Source: Opisthocomus hoazin (Eukaryota; Chordata; Aves; Opisthocomiformes; Opisthocomidae). Taken from it: a stretch of 64,000 bases of DNA. The notes under the pieces are model-generated. The model was not told where the DNA came from, did not search any database, and was given only the letters and a program-made list of their open reading frames with translations. A program made the position numbers and the translations under genes. Below, in pieces: positions 26,620 through 39,195 of this stretch; positions within the stretch are counted from its first letter, which is position 1, and every line of letters begins with the position of its first letter. The stretch covers positions 3,778,802 through 3,842,801 of the forward strand of contig NC_134418.1 in assembly GCF_030867145.1 (NCBI RefSeq), read 5' to 3'.

Positions 26620-26835
26620 GTCACAGAATAACAGCATGGTCGGGGTTGGCAGGGACCTCTGTGGGTCACCCAGTCCAACCCCCTGCCCAAGCAGGGTCAC
26701 CCACAGCAGGCTGCACAGCACCGCGGCCAGGCGGGTCTGGAATATCTCCAGAGAAGGAGACTCCACAGCCTCCCTGGGCAGCCTGGGCCAGGGCTCCGTC
26801 ACCCTCAGAGGGAAGAAGTTCTTCCTCATGTTCAT
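26620..26835 (-). mobile_element. CR1 young group, short
   Basis: 3' end octamers (second one mutated, AATAACAGCATGG) to the MRKNFF codons. Truncated right after CTTCCTCATGTTCA. Confidence 0.93.
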
Positions 26836-27870
26836 GAAGAGCATTAGACATAAAGCAAACCCACAGAACCCCTCCTCCACCCCGCCAAACGGCGGCTGTA
26901 AAACAGCCCCACGGGTCTGACAGGCGGATACGAGGCACAGGTTGGCTTCACGGAGCTTTGCCATCTCCCACACCAGGCGTGGGTGTACCGCGCTCGAAGG
27001 GTTTTACAATCCACTGCACCCTCCACGCACAGAGAAGGGCACTGCCACCCAGGACACAGACATTAACCCACTGGAAGATAGAGATCCAAGGGGAAATCTG
27101 GGGAAACCTCAATTCCCAGCTCCCAGCTCATGGATATAACCTCCAAAATCTTCAGTAAACTGGCAAAAATTAGTGTGCACAGCTACAGCCTGAGACTGTC
27201 TAAAGGGGCACAACAGACCACCTCTGAGATGTGTTTAATTCAGTACCTCCCACAGCAACCAGCAGCAGGTCTAGGAAGCAAGGTCAGACCCACACCAGCA
27301 CATCCCATTTTCTCCCCAGAACACTTCCCAGTCTCCAGCACGGACTGTTTCTGCCCAGGGATCTTCGCACTTTCCTTCCACCAGTTTACCCAGTCACCTT
27401 TTCAATCCTGTTTTTAAGCATCCCATGGCAAGCAGCAGCCTACCTTAACACACGGGGTGGAACTGTGTTTGCAAACACCGACAGCATGCAGGAGAGCACC
27501 GTCAACTCCAAAGATTACGATACCCACAGCTCACAAAGCTCCACCGAGTTCTCACCCCAAAGTTTTTACAGCACTAACAGAGCCCACGACAAACAAGCAC
27601 TGCCATGAAAGCCTTCAAGATTCAAACTGTGCTCCTCACTAGCAGCTCTGCGGGCGAAGAAGCAGAAGAACTGGTTTGGAAAGAGAAAAGGAAAGAAAAT
27701 ACAGATGACTCCGATAGCGTGTCTAATTAATAAAGCACAAACTAGACGGGCTGGTTCAGTCTGCGCGTCCCATCTGCCTTGACTTCAGTCGGGACGGTTC
27801 CCATCTCCACAAGCGCCAGTCTCCGTGCGTGCCTTCAGCACCCAGGCACATACACTCTTCTACGGCGTTG
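26836..27870. other. Unique non-coding DNA
   Basis: Nothing recognised. Confidence 0.5.
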
Positions 27871-28097
27871 TCACAGAATCACAGAACGGTCGGGGTTGGC
27901 AGGGCCCTCTGTGGGTCACCCAGCCCAACCCCCTGCCCAAGCAGGGTCACCCAGAGCAGGCTGCACAGCACCGCGTCCAGGCGGGGCTGGAATATCTCCA
28001 GAGAAGGAGACTCCACAGCCTCCCTGGGCAGCCTGGGCCAGGGCTCCATCACCCTCAAAGGGAAGAAGTTCTTCCTCATCTTCAGACAGAACTTCCT
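27871..28097 (-). mobile_element. CR1 young group, short
   Basis: TCACAGAATCACAGAACGG to CTTCAGACAGAACTTCCT, same truncation zone as the copy at 26620. Confidence 0.93.
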
Positions 28098-29206
28098 ATA
28101 CGCACATCCTTGCGCTCTTGTCTCGGGAAGAAGGGATGAACAATGAAAAATACGCGTGTCCACTATGCAGAGCATGGTCCTGATACACCAAAGCCGCATC
28201 CCAAGGACTAAACACAAGAGTTTGGTACGAGTTTGCTGCAATTTTGTAGCCACCAGCTCTACTTATCTACCTGTAAAGCCTTAACCTCATAAGAGCTAAC
28301 ATTTTTTATTGTCTGCCACTTTAAGCAACTTTGCAATCAACTTGCGTGAAGTTCTATAGTGTAAATGCTGGTTTACGAAGACTTGTTTGCGGAGTGACCA
28401 GGTACAGCTCCCTAAGGTCGTCAGTTAGAGTTCCGGTACTAGAACTGCAGGTTCATACACGGTCTCTTTGCATGGTTCTGGTCCTCCTTTTGAAAACAGC
28501 AAGCAGAGGAGACAGACATCGCAGAGTTCCAAGAACGGGAAATATCCAGACACTCTTGCAAACGTGCACCCTGGCCCTAAAAGCTTCAACAAAAGGAAAA
28601 AGCAAGTAACAAAAGCGAGGGGAGCAGCTCCATCGCTCCGCAGGAGGTCAGCGGCACAGCCAGGGACGGGACGTGGGAGATGGAGAAGCACACAGGGGGC
28701 CTGTGGCACCCCGACAAAGCAACCTCTACGACTTCAAAGGAAACAGAGAAGAGGTCAGCAGGAGGTGCAGCCAGCATGGCGCAGGGGTTTCAGCCAGCGT
28801 GCCACGAAAAACATATATGAGTTCAGAAAAGTGGCAGGTCTTTACATAAAGAAAGTACCACTCCTGCTCCCCCGGGGAAAGAGGTGGCGGCGGGGAAGAT
28901 GGTTGCACCCCATTTCTGATTTTTAAGAGGATTTCTCCTAAGGTATTAAATCTGTGAGAAGTGTTGAGACTTAGCAGCTGGGGACAGCCAGCAGAGAGCA
29001 CAAGGAGCAGAAAACTTGCTCCTCTCAAACCAAAGCAACCTCGCAGAGCCCTTTTCCTCCGTGGTTTAGCACACTGGAAACACCCGCTTCGTAACAGGCA
29101 GCAGGACGGCGCCAAGAGCTGCTCCTGCAGCCACGCACAGGCCTCCAGAACAACAGGAAACCGGTGGCCAAGCGGTGCCAATAGGCCTGGTGCTTTCCCT
29201 GCCCCA
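28098..29206. other. Unique non-coding DNA
   Basis: Nothing recognised. Confidence 0.5.
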
Positions 29207-29482
29207 ATCACACAGAATGGTCGAGGTTGGAAGGGACCTCTGTGGGTCACCCAGCCCAACCCCCTGCCCAAGCAGGGTCACCCAGAGCAGGTTGCAGAGG
29301 ACCTTGTCCAGGCGGGTCTTGAGTATCTCCAGAGAAGGAGACTCCATAGCCTCCCTGGGCAGCCTGGGCCAGGGCTCTGTCACCCTCAGAGGGAAGAAGT
29401 TCTTCCTCATCTTCAGCTGGAGCTTCCTCTGCTTCAGTTTGTGCCCATTGCCCCTTGTCCTGTCGCTGGGCACCACTGGAAA
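29207..29482 (-). mobile_element. CR1 young group, short
   Basis: Inverted, from AATCACACAGAATGG to CACCACTGGAAAG. Reads VLCNLLWVTLL, and keeps [11 protein letters not shown] like the long copy, so it is intermediate between TAG-type and run-on type. Confidence 0.93.
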
Positions 29483-31130
29483 GCTCAGCTTTTCTGCTCA
29501 GCAGAGGACAGGCTGACTCACTCACCCCGCTTAAAAACCCAAACACCAACACGAGTCAGTCTGCTGGAGCTGGCGGCTCGGTTTTTTTCAGGTTTCATTG
29601 CTGCAGGTGGATTTCATGGAAACGGAAACCTTTCGAGGAGGTCAGATCCTTTGGAGGCAGAGAGGAAGCTGCAGTCAATTCCAAGCCAGCTTCTCCTCTG
29701 TCACTTCATGCATGCCCAGAGTGGCTGCTGGCACTTGCTCCTGAACAAGCCACCAGGAATCTGGCCCTGAAAAGACAGCCTACTCTATTCTTTGTGCAGC
29801 ACGAGGGAAGAGGAATGGGACTGAACAAGCAACGTCTGACCGGGGAAGCCCACGCTACACCTATGATTACCTGCAAGAAAGAAATCAGCCTAGCATTCAA
29901 GCCAGCCAGCCAGGGAATGCCAAACCTTTACCAAAGGAAAACCTCGAGCTAACCTGGATGCAAACAAGCTCATATCCACCGGGACGCCAAGCCCCTTTTG
30001 CTGTCTTCGTCCTAAAGAGCTATTTTCACAAAGGTCTGAGCTGGGGTCTCTCTGGCCCAGCTCCCATCTCCACATCCCTCCCAGTTCAACAGCATGGAAC
30101 AGCAGAGAGCTTCGCTTTGTAAATCGTGGTTGTCACACTGAGGACCGTGATCCATCGCAACTGCAACGTGAAAGGAACCACAGAGCAGCGATGGCAAAAC
30201 GCCATGGCACAGATCGGTTCTCCAGGCTTCTCTCTCAAAGCTCAAGGCAGATGATGCACGTGGGTGGCTGGAACTTCGTCCCAAGAAGGTCAACCAGCGC
30301 AGGAAGGCTCAGCTGCACTAGAATAGTCAAGATCTCAAGCAGAACACTTCAAAGTAAGCAGTTTTCCTCCAGAAACAGTTGATAGGTTTCCAGTAGCATC
30401 CTGGAAGCCTTCCTTCTGCTAAGGAACTGGTTACTTCGGAATGGAGCTAACTCAGGTACACGCACCCAGCAAAAGGCAGAAGAGAAGTTTAACTGGAACT
30501 TGCTGACTCCGCGGCGATGGTACGGGGGGGCAGCGGAGATCGGGGCGGCAGCCAGTGCTCTGGAACAGGCACAGAAACAAGTTTCCACGGGAGCATGTTT
30601 CTTTAAAGTCAGATGCATTAGATCATCTTGTCCCCCAGAGTATGTCGTTTCCTAACGTTTTGCCCAGACCAATTTCAAATGTCAAAAGCGATGGTTGGGT
30701 TTGTTGGTTTGGTTTTGTTTTTAACTACCTTGAGTCCCCACAGAGCCAGTCAAGGATGAAAATTTTAGACTCTGCTCTGTCTTTCACATTATAAACGCAA
30801 TTACCGCTGCAGCCTGATTACAGCGTCTCCTGTCACACAGATTCTGCGAGGGGCTGGAAGAACAGCTTGCCTTTCAAACGTAGTCAGAAAAATTCATCGG
30901 AGTCCTTCAGTGCTCAGCGGTCACGTGCCAACGAAATTTAAGCAAAGCATGTGCAGTCTTGAGGGAAGAGCATCCCTTAGAGCAAGCTATTCCTACTGTC
31001 TTCAAAAACTGACATGGCAAAAAGCCCTTGTAAAGTACTTACCCTGAAACACAGACTACTCTCATTATTCCTCTTGCTTTTCAATCCTTTCATCCAGATA
31101 ATGAAGAAAAATCTTCACTACAGGCAGAGA
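29483..31130. other. Unique non-coding DNA
   Basis: Nothing recognised. Confidence 0.5.
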
Positions 31131-31362
31131 TAGAATCATAGAATCATTAAGCTTGGAAAAGACCTCTCAGATCATCGAGTCCAACCGCCAACTCAACGCC
31201 ACCATGCCTACTAAACCATGTCCCCAAGTGCCACATCTACACGTTTTTTGAACCCCTCCAGGGATGGGGACTCCAGCACAGCCCTGGGCAGCCTGGTCCA
31301 GTGCCTGACCGCTCCTTCAGGAAAGAAATTTTTCCTAATATCCAATCTGAACCTTGATTTTT
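31131..31362 (-). mobile_element. CR1, distinct older subfamily
   Basis: TAGAATCATAGAATCATTAAGCTTGGAAAAGACCTC, GTCCAACCGCC and CCTAATATCCAATCTGAACCT are typical of a different CR1 subfamily common in birds. The tail octamer is ATCATAGA-like rather than TCACAGAA. Confidence 0.85.
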
Positions 31363-32072
31363 GGATGCACGTGACGGTTTGGATATGGACAGTCTTGCCT
31401 GACCTCGATGCATGAGATGCAGGACGGAGCAAAACAACGGTTCACAGGACTAACGTTAAGGTTAGTTTGACTCCTCTTCCCAGACACAAAGGCAGTGAGC
31501 ATCTTGGATTTAGCTCTTGGATGACTGTAAGTGGAAATTCGCACTACAAGCTGGAAACATCTGGATATAGATAGTTAAACAAGATAGGATCGTCAGGTCA
31601 CATCTGTTTTCCACATTGTTATTTCAGCCTACCAAAAGGCTGGAGTCAGGCGGTCGGGGCACCGGCTGGAGACGGGAGAAGCTCTGCAGTGTGTTACTGG
31701 GGTTCCCCAAGCTGGATGGTCACATAGCCCACTGCCACCAGGCGAGAGCTCCCTTCTCCTCCACCTCCCCACCCCAGGCGTTCCCACAGCCGCCCGTGCC
31801 AGGCCCTGCGCCAGCCAACTTGCCTCACTAACCTGCCAAAACGTCAGCCGGGACCGGGTGCCACGCCGAGGAGAGCAGTTTTACGCCAAGGTAAGCAAGC
31901 CGAGCTGCCTCACCCGATCGTCAGATGCGGTCCAACATGTGCGGAAAAGAGGGAACAGAAAAATAAACTCTCCAAAACACCACCACCTACACCTTATATC
32001 AGCTCACCTCTGCCACGTAAGAGCTCATCGACTCTTCATTTCCTCTCAACACTGGGGTGACAGCCCTCCCTG
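31363..32072. other. Unique non-coding DNA
   Basis: Nothing recognised. Confidence 0.5.
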
Positions 32073-32844
32073 CTCAACCAAGGCAAGGGCAGGGTCCTGC
32101 TCCTGGGGAGGAACAACCCCAGGCACCAGTACAGGCTGAGGTGGACCTGCTGGAGAGCAGCTCTGCGGAGAGGGACTGGGAGTGCTCAGGGACAACAGGG
32201 TGACCATGAGCCAGCAGAGTGCCCTGGGTGCCAAGAAGGCCAATGGCATCCTGGGGTGCATTAGGAGGAGTGTGGGCAGCAGGTCGAGGGAGGTTCTCCT
32301 CCCCCTCTGCTCTGCCCTGGTGAGGCCCCATCTGGAGTCCTGTGTCCAGTTCTGGGCTCCCCAGTTCAAGAAAGATGAGGAGCTACTGGAGAGAGTCCAG
32401 CACAGGGCTACAAGGATGAGGAGGGGACTGGAGCATCTCTCCTACGAGGAGAGGCTGAGGGAGCTGGGCTTGTTCAGCCTGGAGAAGAGAAGGCTGAGAG
32501 GGGACCTTCGAAATGCCTCTAAATATCTGCAGGGTGGGGGTCAGGAGGACGGGGCCAGACTCTTTCCAGTGGTGCCCAGCGACAGGACAAGGGGCAACGG
32601 GCACAAACTGAAGCAGAGGAAGTTCCAGCTGAAGACGAGGAAGAACTTCTTCCCTCTGAGGGTGATGGAGCCCTGGCCCAGGCTGCCCAGGGAGGCTGTG
32701 GAGTCTCCTTCTCTGGAGATACTCCAGACCCACCTGGACGCGGTGCTGTGCAGCCTGCTCTGGGTGACCCTGCTTGGGCAGGGGGTTGGGCTGGGTGACC
32801 CACAGAGGTCCCTGCCAACCCCGACCATGCTGGGATTCTGTGAC
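32073..32844 (+). mobile_element. CR1 young group carrying the shared ORF2 frameshift
   Basis: Begins in the FNQGKGRVL region. GGGACTGGGAGTGCT at 32172-32186 has the same missing base and the same T-to-A neighbour as the copy at 20449. The downstream frame is open from 32182 to 32847. Confidence 0.95.
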
Positions 32845-35800
32845 TAACTAAGAGCCGAAGCTGCTGGGCCCGAGCCCCAGCGAACACCTGATTTTGACGA
32901 GACAGGGCTTGATCCCCAGTTATTACGCAGTAAGTGGGAATATTAAGTGCAAATATTAATGGTGAAATAGGCACAGCGGGCACCAAGGTTACAGGGAGGT
33001 TTACAGGACGGGACTAAACTGCTGAGTTCAGCTAACAGCACATACCTGGCTGTCAAAGAGAACAAGTTTTAGCAGCTTATTATTAATAAAGAATTCTCTG
33101 CAGGATGTTTTCTGCTAGGAAAAAGCAAAAACATATTGCTTTTTCAGCTGCTCATGACGTAAAGTGAGCTGAACAAGCCTCACTTCAGAGCGAATAAATC
33201 CATTTTGGATCAGGCAGTGGGCAACTCCAGCGGGAAGCAGTCAGCATCGCTGGACACATCGTATCTATTCTCCAAGCAAGAGACTTCAGGCTCAGAGCAC
33301 TTCAAAAGCCGGCCCTTCTCAGCAGGCACGGAAACATCAACTCCTCCCTTTCTTTCGCACCTCTTCCCTTTTTCCTGGGGGCAGCAGGCAGCCTGGGGTG
33401 ACACAACCAGGAATTCCCCAGTCCCTCCCCGGGCACACGATCTGTGAGCAAGGCAGGCATCGGTAAGCGGGAGCAGGGTGGCGAGGGGAGGAGAGTTCGT
33501 GGAAGAGAGCTCACAGAAGACAGGAATATTCAAGAGTTTCAACTCCTCTGTCTGAAGCCAGGAAAGACTTAAAAATCGTCATCTTTGCGCTTGAAGCTGC
33601 TAAGAAATGACCCTGCCCAGAGGAAAGAAAAACCACAAGTGGAAGAATTAAGTGGGCAAGTGCTTGACATAAGCGTGATTTTGTCAGAGGAGACAATTTA
33701 TGGAACAGGTTTGTAAAAGCGAGGGAGGACAAGGGAAAAAAAGGGCAGCGTGGGTACTGCCAGGCTTTCTGCCTTCGAGCACCTTCTTCCAAGCTCATCT
33801 TCTGGCTCTCGGCCATGGAGATGGAGGGGCAGGATCCAAGAGCAGCTTACAGCGGGGAGATGAAAATGCACGAAAACGGCATCTCGGTGTGTCCCTCCGG
33901 CACTGCAGGACGGATCTGCAGCGAGATTTCAGCGTGACCCAGCACGGCTGGTCTCGGCAGCCCTCGCCTGCTTGCTGCGGGCAGGGCAGAGGGCGAGGTG
34001 GACCTCTTACAGCGTCTGGGTCTGCTTCCACCACCCTGCAACCACACGCACGTCGGACGGCTCCAGCCCGCACCGATCCGAGGAGCGAGCGTGCAAGGAC
34101 CTCTGCGAAGAACTGCAGCGAAGCCTGGGAGCTATCCTGCACGAGGCCAAACGCTGCACGAAGGCTGAAACAAGCCAAGCTTCCGAGATGCCTGCTCAAC
34201 GTCGCTGGGCTCTCAGCAAAGAGAACATTCAGCAGAAACAAAAAGGTTTTTCTGAAGTTGTCATATTTTTTTTGTTGCTTCCAAGATTTGTACCTGTACA
34301 AGCTCAGTGTCTCCAGCTGGCACATCTGCAGTCCTGGAGTTGAAGATACTGTGATGCTGTACGCCAGGTCATGGTGGAGAAGCGAGGGTTTAGCATCTGG
34401 GGGCCAGGAGGGAAGGAGGACTCAACCCCCTCCCCATAAAAAAGCCCTGAATTTAGCTCCAGAATAGGACAGACCAAACTTGTGCTCAGAAACGAAATCA
34501 AGTGGCTCTTCTTACCAAGAACAGATTTAAGCACCACACACACTCAGTTCCTCTCCCCCACACCATCACTTCCCAATCTTCCCCAGGCCTCCCACTTCTC
34601 CACGGTGGGAGATCCAAGCACCTCTGCCACCCGGGCACAGCTCAGAGCTGGTATTCGGGGTCAGATCCAGGATGGAAGCCACTTCGAGAATGTCTGAAGG
34701 GAGAACGCAGTTCAAGTGCTCTGAAAGCTTTGGAGCATTTTATTCAATGTTTTGACTGCTTTCAAGAAAAAGTAGGTCCCAGCTTCCAAAAGTATATGAA
34801 GTAAAACCACCAACAATGAGCAAAATCAATTCTAATGTAACATTCAACGTTACGGTTTGATGGGCTTATTTCTAGCTGCACACCAAGTGACTACAGGTAA
34901 ACTGGGGCAGAGGTGCTTGAGAACTCGTGGAAGAACATTGAGGAGCTACAACAGGGTCACTGGAAGCGCCTCACTGAAGAGGGACACAACAATCTTACGT
35001 ATCTTTGACAAAAGCCACTGTTATCTGAGAGCTGGCCTGAAGGTGGAAGTTGGTAGCCCACGTCCAAAGGATGGGCTCGTGCCGCAGGGGGTGTCAGAGG
35101 CCACGCTGCCTCCCAAGGCTTGATCAAGCCTTAGCTCTCCAAAAGTCTTCAAAAAACTCCACCAAAACTGAATGAACCCAGTGGCTGAACTTCGATTCCC
35201 CCCAGAGCAGAGGCTGCAGCACCTCTGGAGAGCAGCGGAAGGGACGTCTGTGTCCCTGCTGCTCACCGTGCATCTGCTCAGCCCCTAACACCAGGTTTCA
35301 GCCCTACAGCCAAGATCGGCGCTTTCATGCTCAAACATAATTACTCTCCGCTTCATTGCCACGCTGCCCAGAAACGCACAATGAAGAATCACAGGTGAAA
35401 GCAAACCCATGAGCACAGCTCAGGGTCTGCTCCGGTCCCCAGCCCTCCAGCACCCCTCTTCTAGGGCCAGGATGCAGAGCAGGGCAGGCCCTCGGCCGTC
35501 GGGAAGGGGCTGACGACGGCACCGCCCCGACAAGCTCTCGGGGGAAACACATCCTCTGCCTGAGCGACACAGTCTCGCACCCTGCTTCTCATGCTGGAAA
35601 CCGGCACCTAGGCACCAGGGACAAGCTGCTGCCAGTCCTTGGGATCAAAGGACTGGAGAAAAACCCTCCAGTGCCGCAGCCTGAAGCCCATCTCGCCTGG
35701 GCCGGAGGCTTTGCCATGCTGCGGATTCTCGCCATTGGAGATGCTGGCGCAGGGAAACAGAGAGGCAGGAACGTCTCATGCTGCACGGAGATCAGAACTG

Positions 35801-35998
35801 GAAAGAGGGTTTTTTAAAAAAACTTTTAAAATCCCTATGCTGGACTCAAACTGCAGGAGGGACACGAAAGACTCGGGTGCTCACTCGGGAGGATAACCTC
35901 TTCAAGCGTCAAGTCAAAGCATCACAAACGAACTGAGCTGCAATCTGTCACCTAAAAAGCAAAATAACCTCCTGCAAATGCCCTGCACCAACAGGCCA
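32845..35998. other. Unique non-coding DNA
   Basis: Open frames on both strands at 33700-34470 overlap each other and look random. Nothing recognised. Confidence 0.5.
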
Positions 35999-36807
35999 GT
36001 CACAGAATCACAGAATGTTCGGGGTTGGCAGGGCCCTCTGTGGGTCACCCAGCCCAACCCCCTGCCCAAGCAGGGTCACCCACAGCAGGCTGCACAGGAC
36101 CTTGTCCAGGCGGGGCTGGAATATCTCCAGAGAAGGAGACTCCACAGCCTCCCTGGGCAGCCTGGGCCAGGGCTCCGTCACCCTCAGAGGGAAGAAGTTC
36201 TTCCTCATCTTCAGCTGGAGCTTCCTCTGCTTCAGTTTGTGCCCGTTGCCCCTTGTCCTGTCGCTGGGCACCACTGGAAAGAGTCTGGCCCCGTCCTCCT
36301 GACCCCCACCCTGCAGATATTTAGAGGCATTTCGAAGGTCCCCTCTCAGCCTTCTCTTCTCCAGGCTGAACAAGCCCAGCTCCCTCAGCCTCTCCTCGTA
36401 GGAGAGATGCTCCAGTCCCCTCACCATCCTCGTAGCCCTGTGCTGGACTCTCTCCAGTAGCTCCTCATCTTTCTTGAACTGGGGAGCCCAGAACTGGACA
36501 CAGGACTCCAGATGGGGCCTCCCCAGGGCAGAGCAGAGGGGGAGGAGAACCTTCCTCGACCTGCTGCCCACACTCCTCTTAATGTATTCTAGGATGCCAT
36601 TGGCCTTCTTGGCACCCAGGGCACGCTGCTGGCTCAGGGTCACCCTGTCGTCCCCCAGCACTCCCAGCCCCTCTCTGCAGAGCTGCTCTCCAGCAGGTCC
36701 GCCCCAGCCTGTACTGGTGCCTGGGGTTGTTCCTCCCCAGGTGCAGGACCCTGCCCTTGCCCTTGTTGAACCTCATCAGGTTCCTCTCTGCCCAACTCTC
36801 CAGCCAG
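35999..36807 (-). mobile_element. CR1 young group carrying the shared ORF2 frameshift
   Basis: Inverted. The minus strand reads GGGGCTGGGAGTGCTGG around 36655-36672, again one base short of the ancestral string. Its 3' part is open from 36661 down to 36008. Confidence 0.95.
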
Positions 36808-38691
36808 TTCTGTTAGTGAAGACAAAGCTCAAGCAATGCTTTAAAAGATCTGTAACTGTTACTGCAACAGGCAAAATGGAAAAATAAAAAGGTGGAAGCA
36901 GCAGTCCTCTTCCTTCCCCTGGGCTCAGGATCTGCAGCCAGCAGGGTTTTGGGCAGGGCTGGGAGCCTGCCCGCAAGCCGGCGCCGAAGGGGAGACACCG
37001 CACCCGCTGCCCCGGCCGTCCGCAGGGCTGGAAACGGCTGCAGCAACATGGAAAGCGTCGGCCGTACGATGGGACCGGTCACGGCCACGACAAGCGCAGC
37101 AGAGGTATCCTGAGACAGCCCTTCCGTGTTGGACCGCAAACTGGGGAGAAGCATCCGTGCACGCCGGCTGCTGCACTACCGCCCGCGCCCTTCGTTAGTT
37201 CGTAACTCGCGTTTCTGTAACTACATCGCCTTAACGGAGCAGCAGGGGAAGAAAAATTCAACACCAAACACCAAGAGGCAATCTCAGATGGGCAGCAACC
37301 CCTTCTCCGACGCGTGCGGATGGCATTTCAGCAGACAGGGCTCCGGGATCCTAAATTCCCTTAAACTGTGTTTCTTGGCCCGTGGGGCACTGAATGGTCT
37401 GAAATCAAACCCCCCTGTGCACACTTCAACCCCCTCCTCGTGCTGATGGGTGCACGAGGAGCTGCACCGCGAGTCCCGTTACAGAAGGAATCCTTAAAAC
37501 GCTGCAAAATGTGATTTTAAAGATTCCCCCCCAAACTGAGCCAAACTGCCAGGGGGTGAGATCTCCCCGCTCTGTGCCCGGGCACGACACGATCGTGGGC
37601 AGCAACCGGCATCCACAGGTTTGGTCTCTCAGTCCGAAGGCTGCCGGCACCTCCAGGGATCGGTCACCTCTAACGAAGCCGCGACCGCCAAGCCGGGCAC
37701 CACCTCGCTGGGACAGCAGCGGCCAGCCTTCCTCCCCTCACAGCAGCTCAGGGAGGCTTGCACTGCTGCTCCCCACCCCGCATCCTTCCACAGCAGCTAA
37801 ACACACTCATCTCCAAAGATCTCACGTCAGCAACTCTAAATCCACTTTACAAAAATAAAATCATTCCAAATAATTCATACGAAAGCAGCTGAGCAAGTAT
37901 TGAGCAACTGCAAAGTCCTCGGCTTCCTAAAAACAGTCATGATCTTGCAGGAACTCCAAAAAAAAACCCTCTCAAATCGTTGAATAGGTCAATTCCTGGG
38001 CTTGGATGCTGAGGAGCTCAGCTTTCCCGTCACCGCTGAGGCTGCTTCGCTGCCCAGGAGCTCTGGCTGAAGTTTCCACCTAGCTACCATCAGACCTGCG
38101 TGGCTCATCTCCGAAGCATATTTTCCCCCTCTTCAGGACTTTCCACCTCTCCCATGCACGTGTGCTCAGACTTCCCTTGTTCTCCATCCACCAGACAAAT
38201 CAGGACAGCTTTCAGCATAAAAATTCAGCTTCTTAACCTTAAAGTTCAAAAAGGGGGGGGTTGTTTGGGGGCTGAACTTCTTGGCTTTGCTCCAAGGGGG
38301 CTGGAGAGGGAACAGAAATGGATGTTTTCAGACACCCTCATTACATGCTGCGTAATTACTCGGTAGAGGCAGGCTGCACACTCTGGCAGCGTCACTTCTG
38401 TAACTGCTCTTATGCTTGCAACTGAACCATTTCCAAAATGATGAGCAGAAACGAGCCGGGTGGATCCTGAACTGCTTCTTTCAAGTTTGCAGCAAACTAG
38501 AGCCACCAGCCTCCTACAAGCTGCCGGGCTTGTGTCCCACAGGAGCCAAAGAACCCTCTTCTGCGAGACGCCAAGTGTCGTCAGACCCCCTCGATCCACA
38601 CAGGAACAGAGACCAAGCAGCACCCGGCAAGATCACGTCCTGCCACCTGGTTCAGCTAACACCGACGTAAGGCTCTACAAAACCACCAACC
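36808..38691. other. Unique non-coding DNA
   Basis: Moderately CpG-rich at 36960-37200. Nothing else recognised. Confidence 0.5.
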
Positions 38692-39195
38692 CAGTGTCCA
38701 GTGCTGGGCTCCCCAGTTCAAGAAAGATGAGGAGCTACTGGAGAGAGTCCAGCGGAGGCCTACGAGGATGAGGAGGGGACTGGAGCATCTCTCCTATGAG
38801 GAGAGGCTGAGGGAGCTGGGCTTGTTCAGCCTGGAGAAGAGAAGGCTGAGAGGGGACCTTAGAAATGCCTCTAAATATCTGCAGTGTGGGGGTCAGGAGG
38901 ATGGGGCCAGACTCTGTTCAGTGGTGCCCAGCGACAGGACAAGGGGCAACGGGCACAAACTGAAGCAGAGGAAGCTCCAGCTGAAGATGAGGAAGAACTT
39001 CTTCCCTCTGAGGGTGACGGAGCCCTGGCCCAGGCTGCCCAGGGAGGCTGTGGAGTCTCCTTCTCTGGAGATATTCCAGACCTGCCTGGACGTGGTCCTG
39101 TGCAGCCTGCTCTGGGTGACCCTGCTTGGGCAGGGGGTTGGACTGGGTGACCCACAGAGGTCCCTTCCAATCCCGACCATTCTGTGATTCTGTGA
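38692..39195 (+). mobile_element. CR1 young group, 5'-truncated
   Basis: Starts CAGTGTCCAGTGCTGGGCTCCCCAG and runs in one open frame (38768-39187) to the terminal octamer. Confidence 0.95.

Noticed and set aside
33700..34467. 255-codon plus-strand frame with a 176-codon frame opposite
   Set aside because: Neither resembles a known family, they overlap on opposite strands, and no splice or promoter context supports them.
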